Shown: positions 12,801 through 19,730 of the stretch, one piece after another
Position numbering within the stretch: the stretch's first letter is position 1
Layout: each line of letters opens with the position of its first letter
Source: Closterium sp. Naga37s-1
Lineage: Eukaryota > Streptophyta > Zygnematophyceae > Desmidiales > Closteriaceae
Length of the DNA stretch: 64,000 bases
Assembly: GCA_947471745.1 (NCBI GenBank)
Contig: CANJKZ010000778.1
Span: 248,001 to 312,000 of the forward strand
Reading direction: 5' to 3'
The notes under the pieces: generated by a model
Databases searched by the model: none
Seen by the model: the letters and a program-made list of their open reading frames with translations, nothing else
What the model was told of the DNA's origin: nothing
Made by a program: the position numbers and the translations under genes

Positions 12801-13240
12801 CCTTCTTGCATCAACAGGTGATGGACGGAGAGCAGAAGCAGTCGCTGCAGGTGCACAAGGAAGGACCCTCGCCATGCCGCCATGTTGCCTTGCCCCCTCT
12901 GCTTTTTCTTGCGACTCACGTGTCTGTGAATGTGTGAATGTGGCACTGCTCCTTCATGTGGCGCCAAACCCCACCCTTCCTCCGACAGGTGATGGACGGA
13001 GAGCAGAAGCAGTCGCTGCAGGTGCACAAGGACCCTCGCCATGCTGCCCCTGCTGCTGCTCTTGCAGGCAGGAAGAAGGGAGGGGGCGATGAGCAGCAGG
13101 GGGAGCAGAGCAGTGGGAAGTGGGGGGAGCTTACCCACGGGGGTGTGACTGATGGAGGTGTGACTGTAACGGGGTGTGGGGGTGGGGATGAGAAGAAGAG
13201 GCAGCGCACGATCAGTGAGATGTTTCAGCCGCCGAGCTAG
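253..13240 (+). CDS. SMARCAL1: SMARCAL1/ZRANB3-type SNF2 annealing helicase, 5' truncated, multi-exon
   Basis: SNF2-family ATPase expected to rewind RPA-coated DNA and remodel stalled replication forks in the nucleus. Complete exons I can place: 253-403 (Walker A, DEMGLGKT), 1194-1235, 1860-2012, 2508-2585 (DESH box), about 2902-2980 ([15 protein letters not shown], motif III), 4127-4192, 4448-4576 ([19 protein letters not shown]), about 5740-5797, 6321-6410, 7378-7443, 8363-8431 (FLVFAHH), 9153-9257 ([12 protein letters not shown]), 10829-10954 (AGVGLTLT, then [11 protein letters not shown], motif VI), 11908-11966, 12412-12448 and 12989-13240 (stop). The motif order matches SMARCAL1 and plant ZRANB3-like proteins as I recall them. 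Both N-terminal sequence and any HARP or zinc-finger region lie outside the window, so the two families cannot be separated. The last exon ends in a Gly-rich tail with a PIP-box-like QRTISEMF. Exon borders at 2.9-3.2 kb and 5.2-5.9 kb are uncertain because several near-identical copies compete. Confidence 0.85.
930..1165 (+). repeat. C-rich CCCCACC low-complexity tract in an intron
   Basis: About 235 bp made almost only of CCCCACC/CCACCCC variants on the coding strand, directly upstream of the acceptor of the 42-bp exon at 1194. A partial copy of that exon's start (AGCATCATGCG) lies upstream at about 888-905. The ORFs seen here on both strands are repeat translations. Confidence 0.9.
1255..1545 (+). 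repeat. ATGCC pentanucleotide array in an intron
   Basis: Tandem CCATG/ATGCC pentamers with frequent one-base variants (CACGC, CCTGC, CCGTG). Open frames on both strands here are by-products of the repeat. Confidence 0.9.
1567..1800 (+). repeat. Two partial copies of the exon at 1860-2012
   Basis: The exon start, with its CAG acceptor and the codons for [12 protein letters not shown], occurs at about 1571 and 1717 before the complete exon at 1860. Both partial copies diverge just after the TTCGTCCGCTG stretch. All three have a usable CTGTCAG acceptor, so alternative acceptor use is possible. Confidence 0.85.
2090..2195 (+). repeat. 22-bp tandem repeat, about five units
   Basis: The unit CATCCCATCACATAACATTC plus AG repeats about five times between two exons, with one variant unit (CATACCATC). 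No coding potential. Confidence 0.9.
2232..2430 (+). repeat. Two degenerate copies of the DESH-box exon
   Basis: At about 2232 ([19 protein letters not shown]) and 2371 ([15 protein letters not shown]) there are 5' partial copies of the exon at 2508-2585. Both keep CAGGTGGTG. The first has lost the DE of the DESH box and a stop follows shortly, so 2508-2585 is the functional copy. Confidence 0.8.
2785..3262 (+). repeat. Four copies of the motif III exon region
   Basis: Copies of a segment encoding [21 protein letters not shown] occur at about 2800, 2905-2978, 3068-3118 and 3233-3262, in various states of truncation. The 2905 copy is the longest. A GCACGTG follows each CAG, so the donor is either a GC dinucleotide or a GT three codons on. 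Confidence 0.7.
3418..3875 (+). repeat. 25-bp minisatellite, about 18 units
   Basis: The unit CATTCATCCTGCGGCCCAAG plus CATTC is repeated about 18 times with few substitutions (GCGG to GCAG, CCC to CTC). Because 25 is not a multiple of three and the unit has no stop, all three forward frames stay open and give spurious ORFs of 268-303 codons. Copies of the LEALQPRAY exon lie after it (about 3970 and 4225) around the complete exon at 4127-4192. Confidence 0.95.
4930..5095 (+). repeat. 10-bp CCCTCACCCA repeat
   Basis: About 16 units of a C-rich decamer on the coding strand, continuing into CCATCCCTCC repeats to about 5185. It lies in the intron before the exon family encoding [15 protein letters not shown]. 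Confidence 0.9.
5225..5905 (+). repeat. Six copies of the [15 protein letters not shown] exon
   Basis: Starts at about 5228, 5342, 5507, 5612 and 5740, and an internal copy at about 5850. The copy at 5740-5797 is the most complete, with an acceptor (CCACAG) and a donor (CAGGTGGGT). Tracts of CCATCCCTCC and CCCCACTTCC separate the copies. Confidence 0.75.
6035..6521 (+). repeat. Copies of the LRKVREKK exon with decayed palindromes at the seams
   Basis: The exon at 6321-6410 is preceded by two 5' partial copies (about 6040 and 6163) and followed by a 3' partial copy (about 6475-6521, ending CCAAGGTGGGT). At the seams lie ACTTTCGAGACTCATAAGT (about 6094) and CTTCTGAAACGTTTTAAGA (about 6225), both degraded forms of the palindrome described in the findings. 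Confidence 0.75.
6776..6882. repeat. Short tandem duplication with a perfect 18-bp palindrome at the seam
   Basis: The sequence ATTACAATGAGAGTACCTGG and its following GGAAAGGAC occur at about 6776-6806 and 6851-6880. Between them lies the perfect palindrome TTTTGAGACGTCTCAAAA (6823-6840). A second palindrome follows at about 6842-6865 (GTACTCTCATT, two bases, AATGAGAGTAC). Confidence 0.9.
6975..7374 (+). repeat. Three copies of the [15 protein letters not shown] exon
   Basis: Copies begin at about 6981, 7075 and 7231 before the complete exon at 7378-7443. All keep GAGCAG directly before CTGTACAC or CTCTACAC, and each diverges at or just after the VREYL codons. The first carries a three-base insertion (VDVNAVRD). 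Confidence 0.85.
7480..7975 (+). repeat. CACACCATGCAY minisatellite in an intron
   Basis: About 500 bp of 8- to 13-bp units (GCACACCAT, GCATGCACACCAT, GCACATTGCACACCAT). A copy of the exon end (ATGCTGGAGGTGGGTCGCTGGGCATGTGGG) closes it at about 7963. Long His/Cys-rich ORFs on both strands here are not genes. Confidence 0.95.
8450..8860 (+). repeat. 34-bp minisatellite, about 11 units
   Basis: The unit starts GCATGTACTTGGTTTTGC and ends TTTAGCAGCAGGCCAT. Units are nearly identical, which implies recent amplification. Each contains TTTAGCAGCAG, which resembles a branch/acceptor region, but no exon follows within 290 bp. Confidence 0.95.
9275..10130 (+). repeat. 153-bp tandem array derived from the end of the helicase motif V exon
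   Basis: Four units of about 153 bp (about 9505-10125) follow looser copies at 9290-9500. Each unit carries GGCATGAACTGGTGGTGCGC and CACTGATGTGCGTGTGGTGAG, a diverged copy of the 3' half of the exon at 9153-9257 plus its donor. The units differ by only a few bases, so the array is younger than the divergence from the exon. Confidence 0.85.
10300..10450 (+). repeat. About 31-bp tandem repeat, five units
   Basis: Units of GGGGATGCGAGAAGGCAGCA followed by CCCCCAGGCT. No coding function is apparent. Confidence 0.9.
10578..11390 (+). repeat. Copies flanking the motif V/VI exon (10829-10954)
   Basis: Upstream, CAGCTGGGCATTCATGCAGC and the following [13 protein letters not shown] codons are duplicated at about 10682. 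Both it and a shorter copy (about 10582) break at GTGTTTGAGTCGACTCACAA, a decayed palindrome. Downstream, three 3' copies (about 11072, 11185, 11325) repeat GTGGAAACCGGGGGACCTGG-like sequence and the HRIGQ codons with GTGGGT donors. Confidence 0.8.
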
Positions 13241-14121
13241 TGGGTGGTGGGAAGTTTGACGTATGGGGGTGATATTCACTAGCAGTGTGACTGTAGAAGG
13301 CTGTGGGGGTGGTGGTGGGGATGCGAGGAGGCAGCATGGCATGGCAACGCACGATCAATGAGATGTTCCAGCCTCCGAGCTAGCATGCATGCTCATGCAA
13401 CATGAAGTGCTCCTCACCACGTCACCATGTCACCATGTCATCCCATGCTGCTTTTGCTTGGATTCTGGCCGGACTATGCTGGTTATTGTTGTACATGCAT
13501 GCGCATACGCTACGAGATGTTTGTTACTGAGTTACTCAACACACATGTTGCTATTGTATGTTACTATGTCAGCATGTTCTTGTGCCAAGCGTGCATGAGT
13601 TTGTGCAAGCAACGTGTGCTGCAGGTGTACAAATCTTTCCAGTTCGTAAGGATGTCATCCTTCAATCCGCCTGGTGGTACAACGCTTGATGGTGGGATGC
13701 AAAGGCACCGTGTGTAATGAATTCACAATTCATTACCGTAGCCTGACCTTAGCGGGGATGTCCCGAAAGCATCGCGTCAGTTGGGCTCAGCCTTCAGCCT
13801 CGACCGAACCACATCCGAGTAGCTCCTGCACCAATCGCCACATTTCCTAACCTCGCATGTCCCTAGGTCCTCGCCTAGCTAGGACATTCCCTATAATTGC
13901 TCGCTTCCTTCATTGCATGGTCACATTCACTTTGTAGAAGTCTTCCGCATAGTACAACTCATACTGTAACATCGTGGAAGAACATTCCGGTAAATGGTAC
14001 CGGTAAAACAATCATTGATTGTAGGACACCTCAGGGTTAGATATATATGGTGTCATCTATAATACATGTTGAGACTTGCAAACATATATATATAATATAA
14101 TACATTATCACCCAGTAACGG
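13241..14121. other. Convergent intergenic region with one copy of the helicase C-terminus
   Basis: About 100 bp after the stop, a second copy of the last codons reads QRTINEMFQPPS and a stop (about 13344-13383). The rest, from 13384, shows no exon-like or repeat structure beyond an AT-rich stretch at 14040-14105. It should hold the 3' ends of two converging genes. Confidence 0.6.
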
Positions 14122-14979
14122 TTACACAGCAGAGTAACAGGGCAGTGGAAACATAAACGTGTTGGTCTGTGCAGGGTCAAACACGGGGGGAGAGAGAAAG
14201 CCGTCTTCTGTCATGAAGCGACACGCCTGGCTGTGGAACAGCGTGCACAACCCTGGGGTGGGGAGGGATGGGGATGGGAGGGGGACAGGGTGGCAGAGGA
14301 CAGGCAGGAGGTTACGAAAAGGAGGGGTAATAGGAAGGTCAAGGGTGTTGCCAGAAAGCCGTCTTCTGTCATGAAGCGACACGCCTGGCTGTGGAACAGC
14401 GTGCACAACCCTGGGGTGGGGAGGGATGGGGATGGGAGGGGGACAGGGTGGCAGAGGACAGGCAGGAGGTTACGAAAAGGAGGGGTAATAGGAAGGTCAA
14501 TGGTGTTGCCAGAAAGCCGTCTTCTGTCATGAAGCGACACGCCTGGCTGTGGAACAGCGTGCACAACCCTGGGGTGGGGAGGGATGGGGATGGGAGGGGG
14601 ACAGGGTGGCAGAGGACAGGCAGGAGGTTACGAAAAGGAGGGGTAATAGGAAGGTCAAGGGTGTTGCCAGAAAGCCGTCTTCTGTCATGAAGCGACACGC
14701 CTGGCTGTGGAACAGCGTGCACAACCCTGGGGTGGGGAGGGATGGGGATGGGAGGGGGACAGGGTGGCAGAGGACAGGCAGGAGGTTACGAAAAGGAGGG
14801 GTAATAGGAAGGTCAAGGGTGTTTCCAGAAAGCCGTCTTCTGTCATGAAGCGACACGCCTGGCTGTGGAACAGCGTGCACAGCCCTGGGGTGGGGTGGGG
14901 AGGGATGGGGGGAGTACAGGGAGACAAAGAGGCATGAAGCCAGCAGACAGGCAGTGTTACGGTACTATATTTAAAGAAA

Positions 14980-15045
<66 letters not shown>

Positions 15046-15052
15046 CATGCAT

Positions 15053-15090
<38 letters not shown>

Positions 15091-15105
15091 GCACGCGCAC
15101 GCACG

Positions 15106-15137
<32 letters not shown>

Positions 15138-17502
15138 AAGGGGGTGTGTTTCCAGCAGACAAACCTCTGTCGTGGTCCCCCTCCTTTGCCCCGTGCTGTC
15201 ATGTCCAGTAGTAGCAGTTGGGAGTGGCCCCCACCTTGCACACCTCACAGCACGCGCTACTGCTCGAATGACCAGCCTCTTCCACCGCATTGAACTGCAT
15301 TCAACAGCATTCCATCAAAATCAACTGCATTCCACCACAGCCAACCGCCTCACCTCTGTCATAATCCCCCTCCGTGGGATCGTGTTGCCATGTCCAGTAG
15401 TAGCAGTCATTTGCCGCCCCCGCCTTACACGCCTGACAGCACCCCACAATGCTCAGATACCCGGTCTCGTCCACCCCACTCCACCACATTCAACCAAGAT
15501 CAACCGCATTTCCGCAATGCACCTCTATCGTTTGCCTCACCTCTGTCATAATCCCCCTCCGTGGGATCGTGTTGCCATGTCCAGTAGTAGCAGTCATTGC
15601 TTGCCCCCGCCTTACACGCCTGGCAGCACCCCCCAATGCTCAAATACCCCGCCTCGCCAATCACGCTCCACCCCGCTGCCGGCGATTCCACACCGTACAG
15701 CCTCCCCCGCGCCACGTTAGCCGCTGCTGACGTGGCAGGCGCTGACGTGTCGCTGTATAACTGCGTGATTGCGCTGGTGCCAGCTGGACAGGCGGAGAGA
15801 CAGCCGGAGAAGGAAGGACAGGTGGTGTTGCCTGTGGTAGTGGTGCTACTGCTTCCGGTGCTGCTGCCTCCACCACTGCCACTGCTGCCACCGCTGCCAC
15901 TGTTGCCACCGCTGCTGCTGTCCCCTCCGCTTCCCCCTGTCCCCGCTAGAGGATCATCCAGTCCCCCGCCTGCCGTCCCTGCGCCTGTTCCACCGCCCGC
16001 TCCGCCATTGCCGCCCGTGCCGTCGGAGCTGCCCGGGGTCGGAAGGGCGGCGTCTTTTGGCGCCTTGCGGAAGGAGAAGGAGACTTTGGGGGAGGAGACG
16101 GGGTGGTGGGTGCGGGGGGAGGAGGCGGGGGCGGAGGCGGGGCGGGAGAGCGCGGAGTAGGCCTTGCTGGGGGCGCACTGCTGGCTGGAAAAGAGCTGAC
16201 ACGTGCCTGGCGGTGGGGGCAGGGTGGGGGGGGATGGAGGGGATGGGGGGGAAAGAGGGGCCGGGGAAAGGAAGGTGTGGGAACAAGAATAGCAGGGAGG
16301 AGGCGGGGCGGGAGAGCGCGGAGTAGGCCTTGCTGGGGGCGCACTGCTGGCTGGAGAAGAGCTGACATGTGCCGCGGTGGGGTAAGGGCGGGGGGGGGTG
16401 GGGGGGAAGGGAGGGGGGGGAAGGGGGAAGAGGGGAGGGAATGGGGAAAGGAATGTGGGAACAGGAACAGAGAGGAGGCGGGGACGGAGAGCGCGGAGTA
16501 GGCCTTGCTGGGGGCGCACTGCTGGCTGGAAAACAGCTGACATGTGCCTGGCGGTGGGGGGGAGAAGGGGAAGGAGCGAGAAAATGGGGAGAGGGATGTG
16601 GGAACAGGAACAGAGAGAAAGCGGGGGTGGAGATGGCAGAGTAGGTTTTGCTGGGGGCGAACTGCTGGCTGGAAAACAGCTGTCACGTGCCTGGCGGTGG
16701 AGCGGGGGGGGGGGGGGGGGGGGGAGGGAAGGGAAACAGGGGGACGGCGGGACGATTGAGGTAAGGAGGAAGAGGGGGTCAAAATTCAAACTACAGACGG
16801 TGAAAGGAAGAGAGGAGGAGGGGGGACGCGGAAGAGGGAAGAGCGCACCTTTGATGGAATCGAGCCTCCGCGTGAACGTCCAGTACTCGCATTGGTCGTT
16901 GAGCGCGCACAGCGAGCAGCACTCCTCGATGTAGACCGCCGTGTCGCGCTCGTCCTTGTTCAGCCACGTGGCATCCGCTGGGCTGTTGCGCACCCCGGGC
17001 ACCTTGTGCGGCCGCAGCGCGCCCCACACCGCTCCTGGGAACTCCGTTTGGGAATCCTGGTGGGCGGCAAGAGAATGAAGCGGGAGTTGGGGTGGGGGAG
17101 ATGGGGAGAGAGGGAGGGGGGGGGGGGGGGGGGGGGGGGGGAAGGTGGGGGATGGGGTGGAGGAGGGTCCTGTCGTTAAATGTCCCTGACAACGTATGCG
17201 GCCCACGTGTCGGTGCGCAACACGCGAGACGCGAAACGCGAAATGTCAGAGCACAAGAGGCGCACCTCGAGTTGCGGGAGCGACTCGCTGGTGGGGCAGC
17301 TGTCGAGCTCCGGCCACGGCGACGGGCAGCTCAACGCGGAAGCGCCCTTCTTACTCCCGCCGGATTTCCCGCCGCGGCTCCCGCCGCCAGGTTTGCGGGA
17401 TGCATTGGAGGTGGCGAGAGGGCTCGGGCGGCACGAGACGGAGAGGAGCGAGGAGAGCGCGAGGAGGAGGAGGACGGGGAGGAGGGGGAGGGTGCGGGCC
17501 AT
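14122..17502 (-). CDS. Secreted Cys-rich protein with two PAN/apple-like modules, four exons
   Basis: Exons: 17191-17502, 16849-17056, 15541-16206, 14122-14252. These total 1,317 bp, about 438 aa, with phases 0, 1 and 1 that agree. The start at 17502 gives a signal peptide (MARTLPLLPVLLLLALSSLL). Exon 2 carries CCSLCALNDQCEYWTFT. Exon 3 opens with GTCQLFSSQQC, runs through a Gly/Ser/Thr/Pro-rich linker, and ends with CCQACKAGASNDCYYWTW. Exon 4 carries CTLFHSQACRF and the stop. Each module is thus CC-x2-C-x(6,7)-C-x2-W in one exon and a C-x-LF-x(n)-C finish in the next, a PAN/apple-like spacing. By family analogy it may bind carbohydrate or protein outside the cell; the ligand is unknown. The exact exon 1 donor (17191 or 17194) is uncertain. 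Confidence 0.7.
14210..14905 (-). repeat. 158-bp tandem array containing the start of the last exon, five copies
   Basis: Each unit contains the last exon's acceptor and the codons for GLCTLFHSQACRFMTEDGFL. Only the lowest-coordinate copy continues into the true C-terminus and stop at 14122; the others turn into LATPLTF or LETPLTF and intron. Units are almost identical, so five equivalent acceptors sit in series. Confidence 0.95.
14983..15140. repeat. CA / GCAC dinucleotide tract
   Basis: (CA)n passes into (GCAC)n and (GC)-rich alternation, then back to (CA)n. It lies in the last intron of the minus-strand PAN gene. Alternating purine-pyrimidine sequence of this kind can adopt Z-DNA. Confidence 0.95.
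15175..15478 (-). repeat. Two downstream copies of the end of exon 3 of the PAN gene
   Basis: At 15358-15478 the segment GYLSIVGCCQACKAGAANDC and on to DYDRGEA is repeated with its GTGAGG donor. A further decayed copy (about 15175-15260) keeps the NCYYWT-type codons but has a stop after TWT. These are copies of the 3' end of exon 15541-16206. Confidence 0.8.
16325..16705 (-). repeat. Three upstream copies of the start of exon 3 of the PAN gene
   Basis: The segment encoding CQLFSSQQCAPSKAYSAL occurs at about 16320-16380, 16490-16550 and 16630-16700 before the complete exon at 16206. Long G-rich stretches on the + strand (pyrimidine-rich on the coding strand) separate the copies. Confidence 0.85.
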
Positions 17503-19730
17503 GGTGAGCGCTTGTGCGGGCTAGTTGATCATACCGTGGCGGCGAAAGGCGATTGGCGTTCGTGGCGCGCTTTGGGCCCTATTGCGAGGGAGGCGATGCT
17601 ACGAGGTGTTTGAGCGAAAGAATTTCGAGGTGGCTTTTAAGTCGACTCAAGAAAAACGGCGCGACGGATCTGAAGTGACGGCTCGCTGTAGTACGGGCTC
17701 TCAGAGAAGCTCTATCTTCTACGCGCTCGCGCGATACGCTTTCAAGAAGCGATCTTGGAAGGGGAGGAGGGGGGAGGGGGAGGGGGGGGTGGGGGGGGGG
17801 GGGGGGGTTGGGTCGGAACCCTTGTCGGCGGAGCGCACGCTGTACGCGTTTCAACCCGAACGCCTTATCTTCCGAAGCTGGCTGGACGGACGATTGAGTT
17901 ACTGGGAACGGCGCCGTTACGAACAAGCATGCAAGCAACCTTATCTTCCCCCTGCGAAGCTAATCTGCGATATGGAACAAAATCGACTCCGCGGATGAGA
18001 CAAATGCTGGGGACAACCAGTGTTCTGAGCGGCTAGAATGCTAAGGTGTGCCACGTATCCGTTTCTCCTGCGTTTGACGGCGCATTCGGTTTCGACTTCC
18101 GTCTTCGTTCGTTAACTAGAGTACTTGCTCGTAGAGTACACCGAAGCTGCTTGTACTTAACTAGCCTGTGCTACTCCTAAAAAGCACTCATAAGTAGCAC
18201 TGTACTCACCTGATGTAAGGACAAGGTAACTAGGGAAGGGAAGGACTCGACTCAACGAAAGCTGGCGTTAGTTTGTATTTTGCTTCAGTAATGTACGGTG
18301 CAGTACGATATAATGCGTTCGAATAGGTAAAAACTGCTACAATGGCTTGGGCTTGGTCGGTTGGTGGAGGCAGGGGGGCGGTGCCACCAAAGAATTCAGC
18401 TGAACCGACCGCAACTGCACCCCGCCCCGCTGCGCCTGGCTATTGGTCTGGTCCGGACTACGAGCGAAACGTCCATCAATACAGTCCCTAATGCCAACGG
18501 AACAGTTCAGCAGCGAGCGATTCTGCTCCTCACTTGTGTCTTGTTCATCATAATCTTCTGCTGCGAGGCGCAGGGGGGGTTGCGCCGCCAGAATTTCTGT
18601 ATTGGATCGAAACTCGACAACGGAACATGGGTATAGCATTAGAGTCACTACATTGCATTCATGTATATATGGAGGCACAGCTACTTTCTGTTAGACTGCA
18701 CAATAATCGTTTTGTCACCAAATCTTGTTTTTTTTTCATCATGTCATCTTGGCTGAAATAAGGAATCAAAATATTTATTATATTAGCATCTCACGCATTG
18801 GTGCATGCTATCTATGACATTGCATCGCAGGCCATACTTAGGATAGGTTTTTGTGATAGGCGTTTAGGTGGTGAGTACCTATCATGAGTGTATGGGAGGT
18901 GTGTTTGTGGTCCTCTGATAATAATGAATGGCTGTTCCTGTGGCATCGAATCCATGTCCACGTCAAACTGTAGGCTGGATGCTCTTTACACGTGGACCAG
19001 GTTGTGTGAAGCATTCTCATCTAATCCAGCGGCTCTTACGTCATCGGGAGTCACGAGCTTCCCCTCCGAAACTGCCGAGGGGTCACCTCATCTCGTCGCC
19101 CTGGAATTCTGACTCGGATTGACTGATCTGGTGTGGCACGGGATTCCGCATGACATTCTGGCGAAGGGGAGAAACAACTGCTCTCTGTAACTTCGCAGCG
19201 CGTTTCTGACACATCTCAGTAGTTTCGCACAGTTTCGTCATTGTCGCTTCTTGGCCTGACTGTCACATCCATTCTTTCGCAACAGCAGATCCATTTCTCA
19301 AACTCTCACAATGCAAAAAAGTCGGATGGTTACAAAGTTACTAGCCCCTGTCCCAAATGCCGGGCTTTATTTTCCCCATCTCCAACGTGTGGCCATGGAT
19401 GATGAAATTATCACGGTTCAGCCTAGCAGGTCGGAACAGCTTGTTTAGCAGCTTGTTCAGCTGTTTGCGTCGTCTCTTACTAGCCCTGGACTGGAGCATT
19501 CCGCTTCGAGACTTTTCTAGTCCCGTCCTGCCCCGGGTGTGGCACATTTGCCATAATGCTTTTATGAACGCCCATCTCGATCACGCTTCTCCTGGCAAAG
19601 AACGCATTTTGTTTCACTAGCTCAACCAACGTCCGGTTTACCTGTAAACCAGCTTCTCTACCTAGTCTCGTGTCGCCCTATTTGAAATCACAGTCCGCCA
19701 GCAGCATCATCTAGACGACCAGGCCACAGG
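17503..19730. other. Divergent intergenic region, no gene seen
   Basis: About 2.2 kb between the minus-strand PAN gene and the plus-strand P450, presumably holding both promoters. It contains a poly-G run (about 17765-17812), a palindrome relative (CTTTTAAGTCGACTCAAG, about 17635) and AT-rich stretches near 18640-18790. I see no convincing exon; the short ORFs lack family features. Confidence 0.6.

Noticed and set aside
16680-17145. Long poly-G runs as a functional G-quadruplex element
   Set aside because: They lie in introns of a minus-strand gene and match the general pyrimidine-rich sense-strand pattern; nothing indicates a specific role.
15500-17206. Single 568-codon minus-strand ORF across the PAN gene
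   Set aside because: It reads through two introns with C-rich low-complexity sequence. Exon phases and repeated acceptors support the spliced model.
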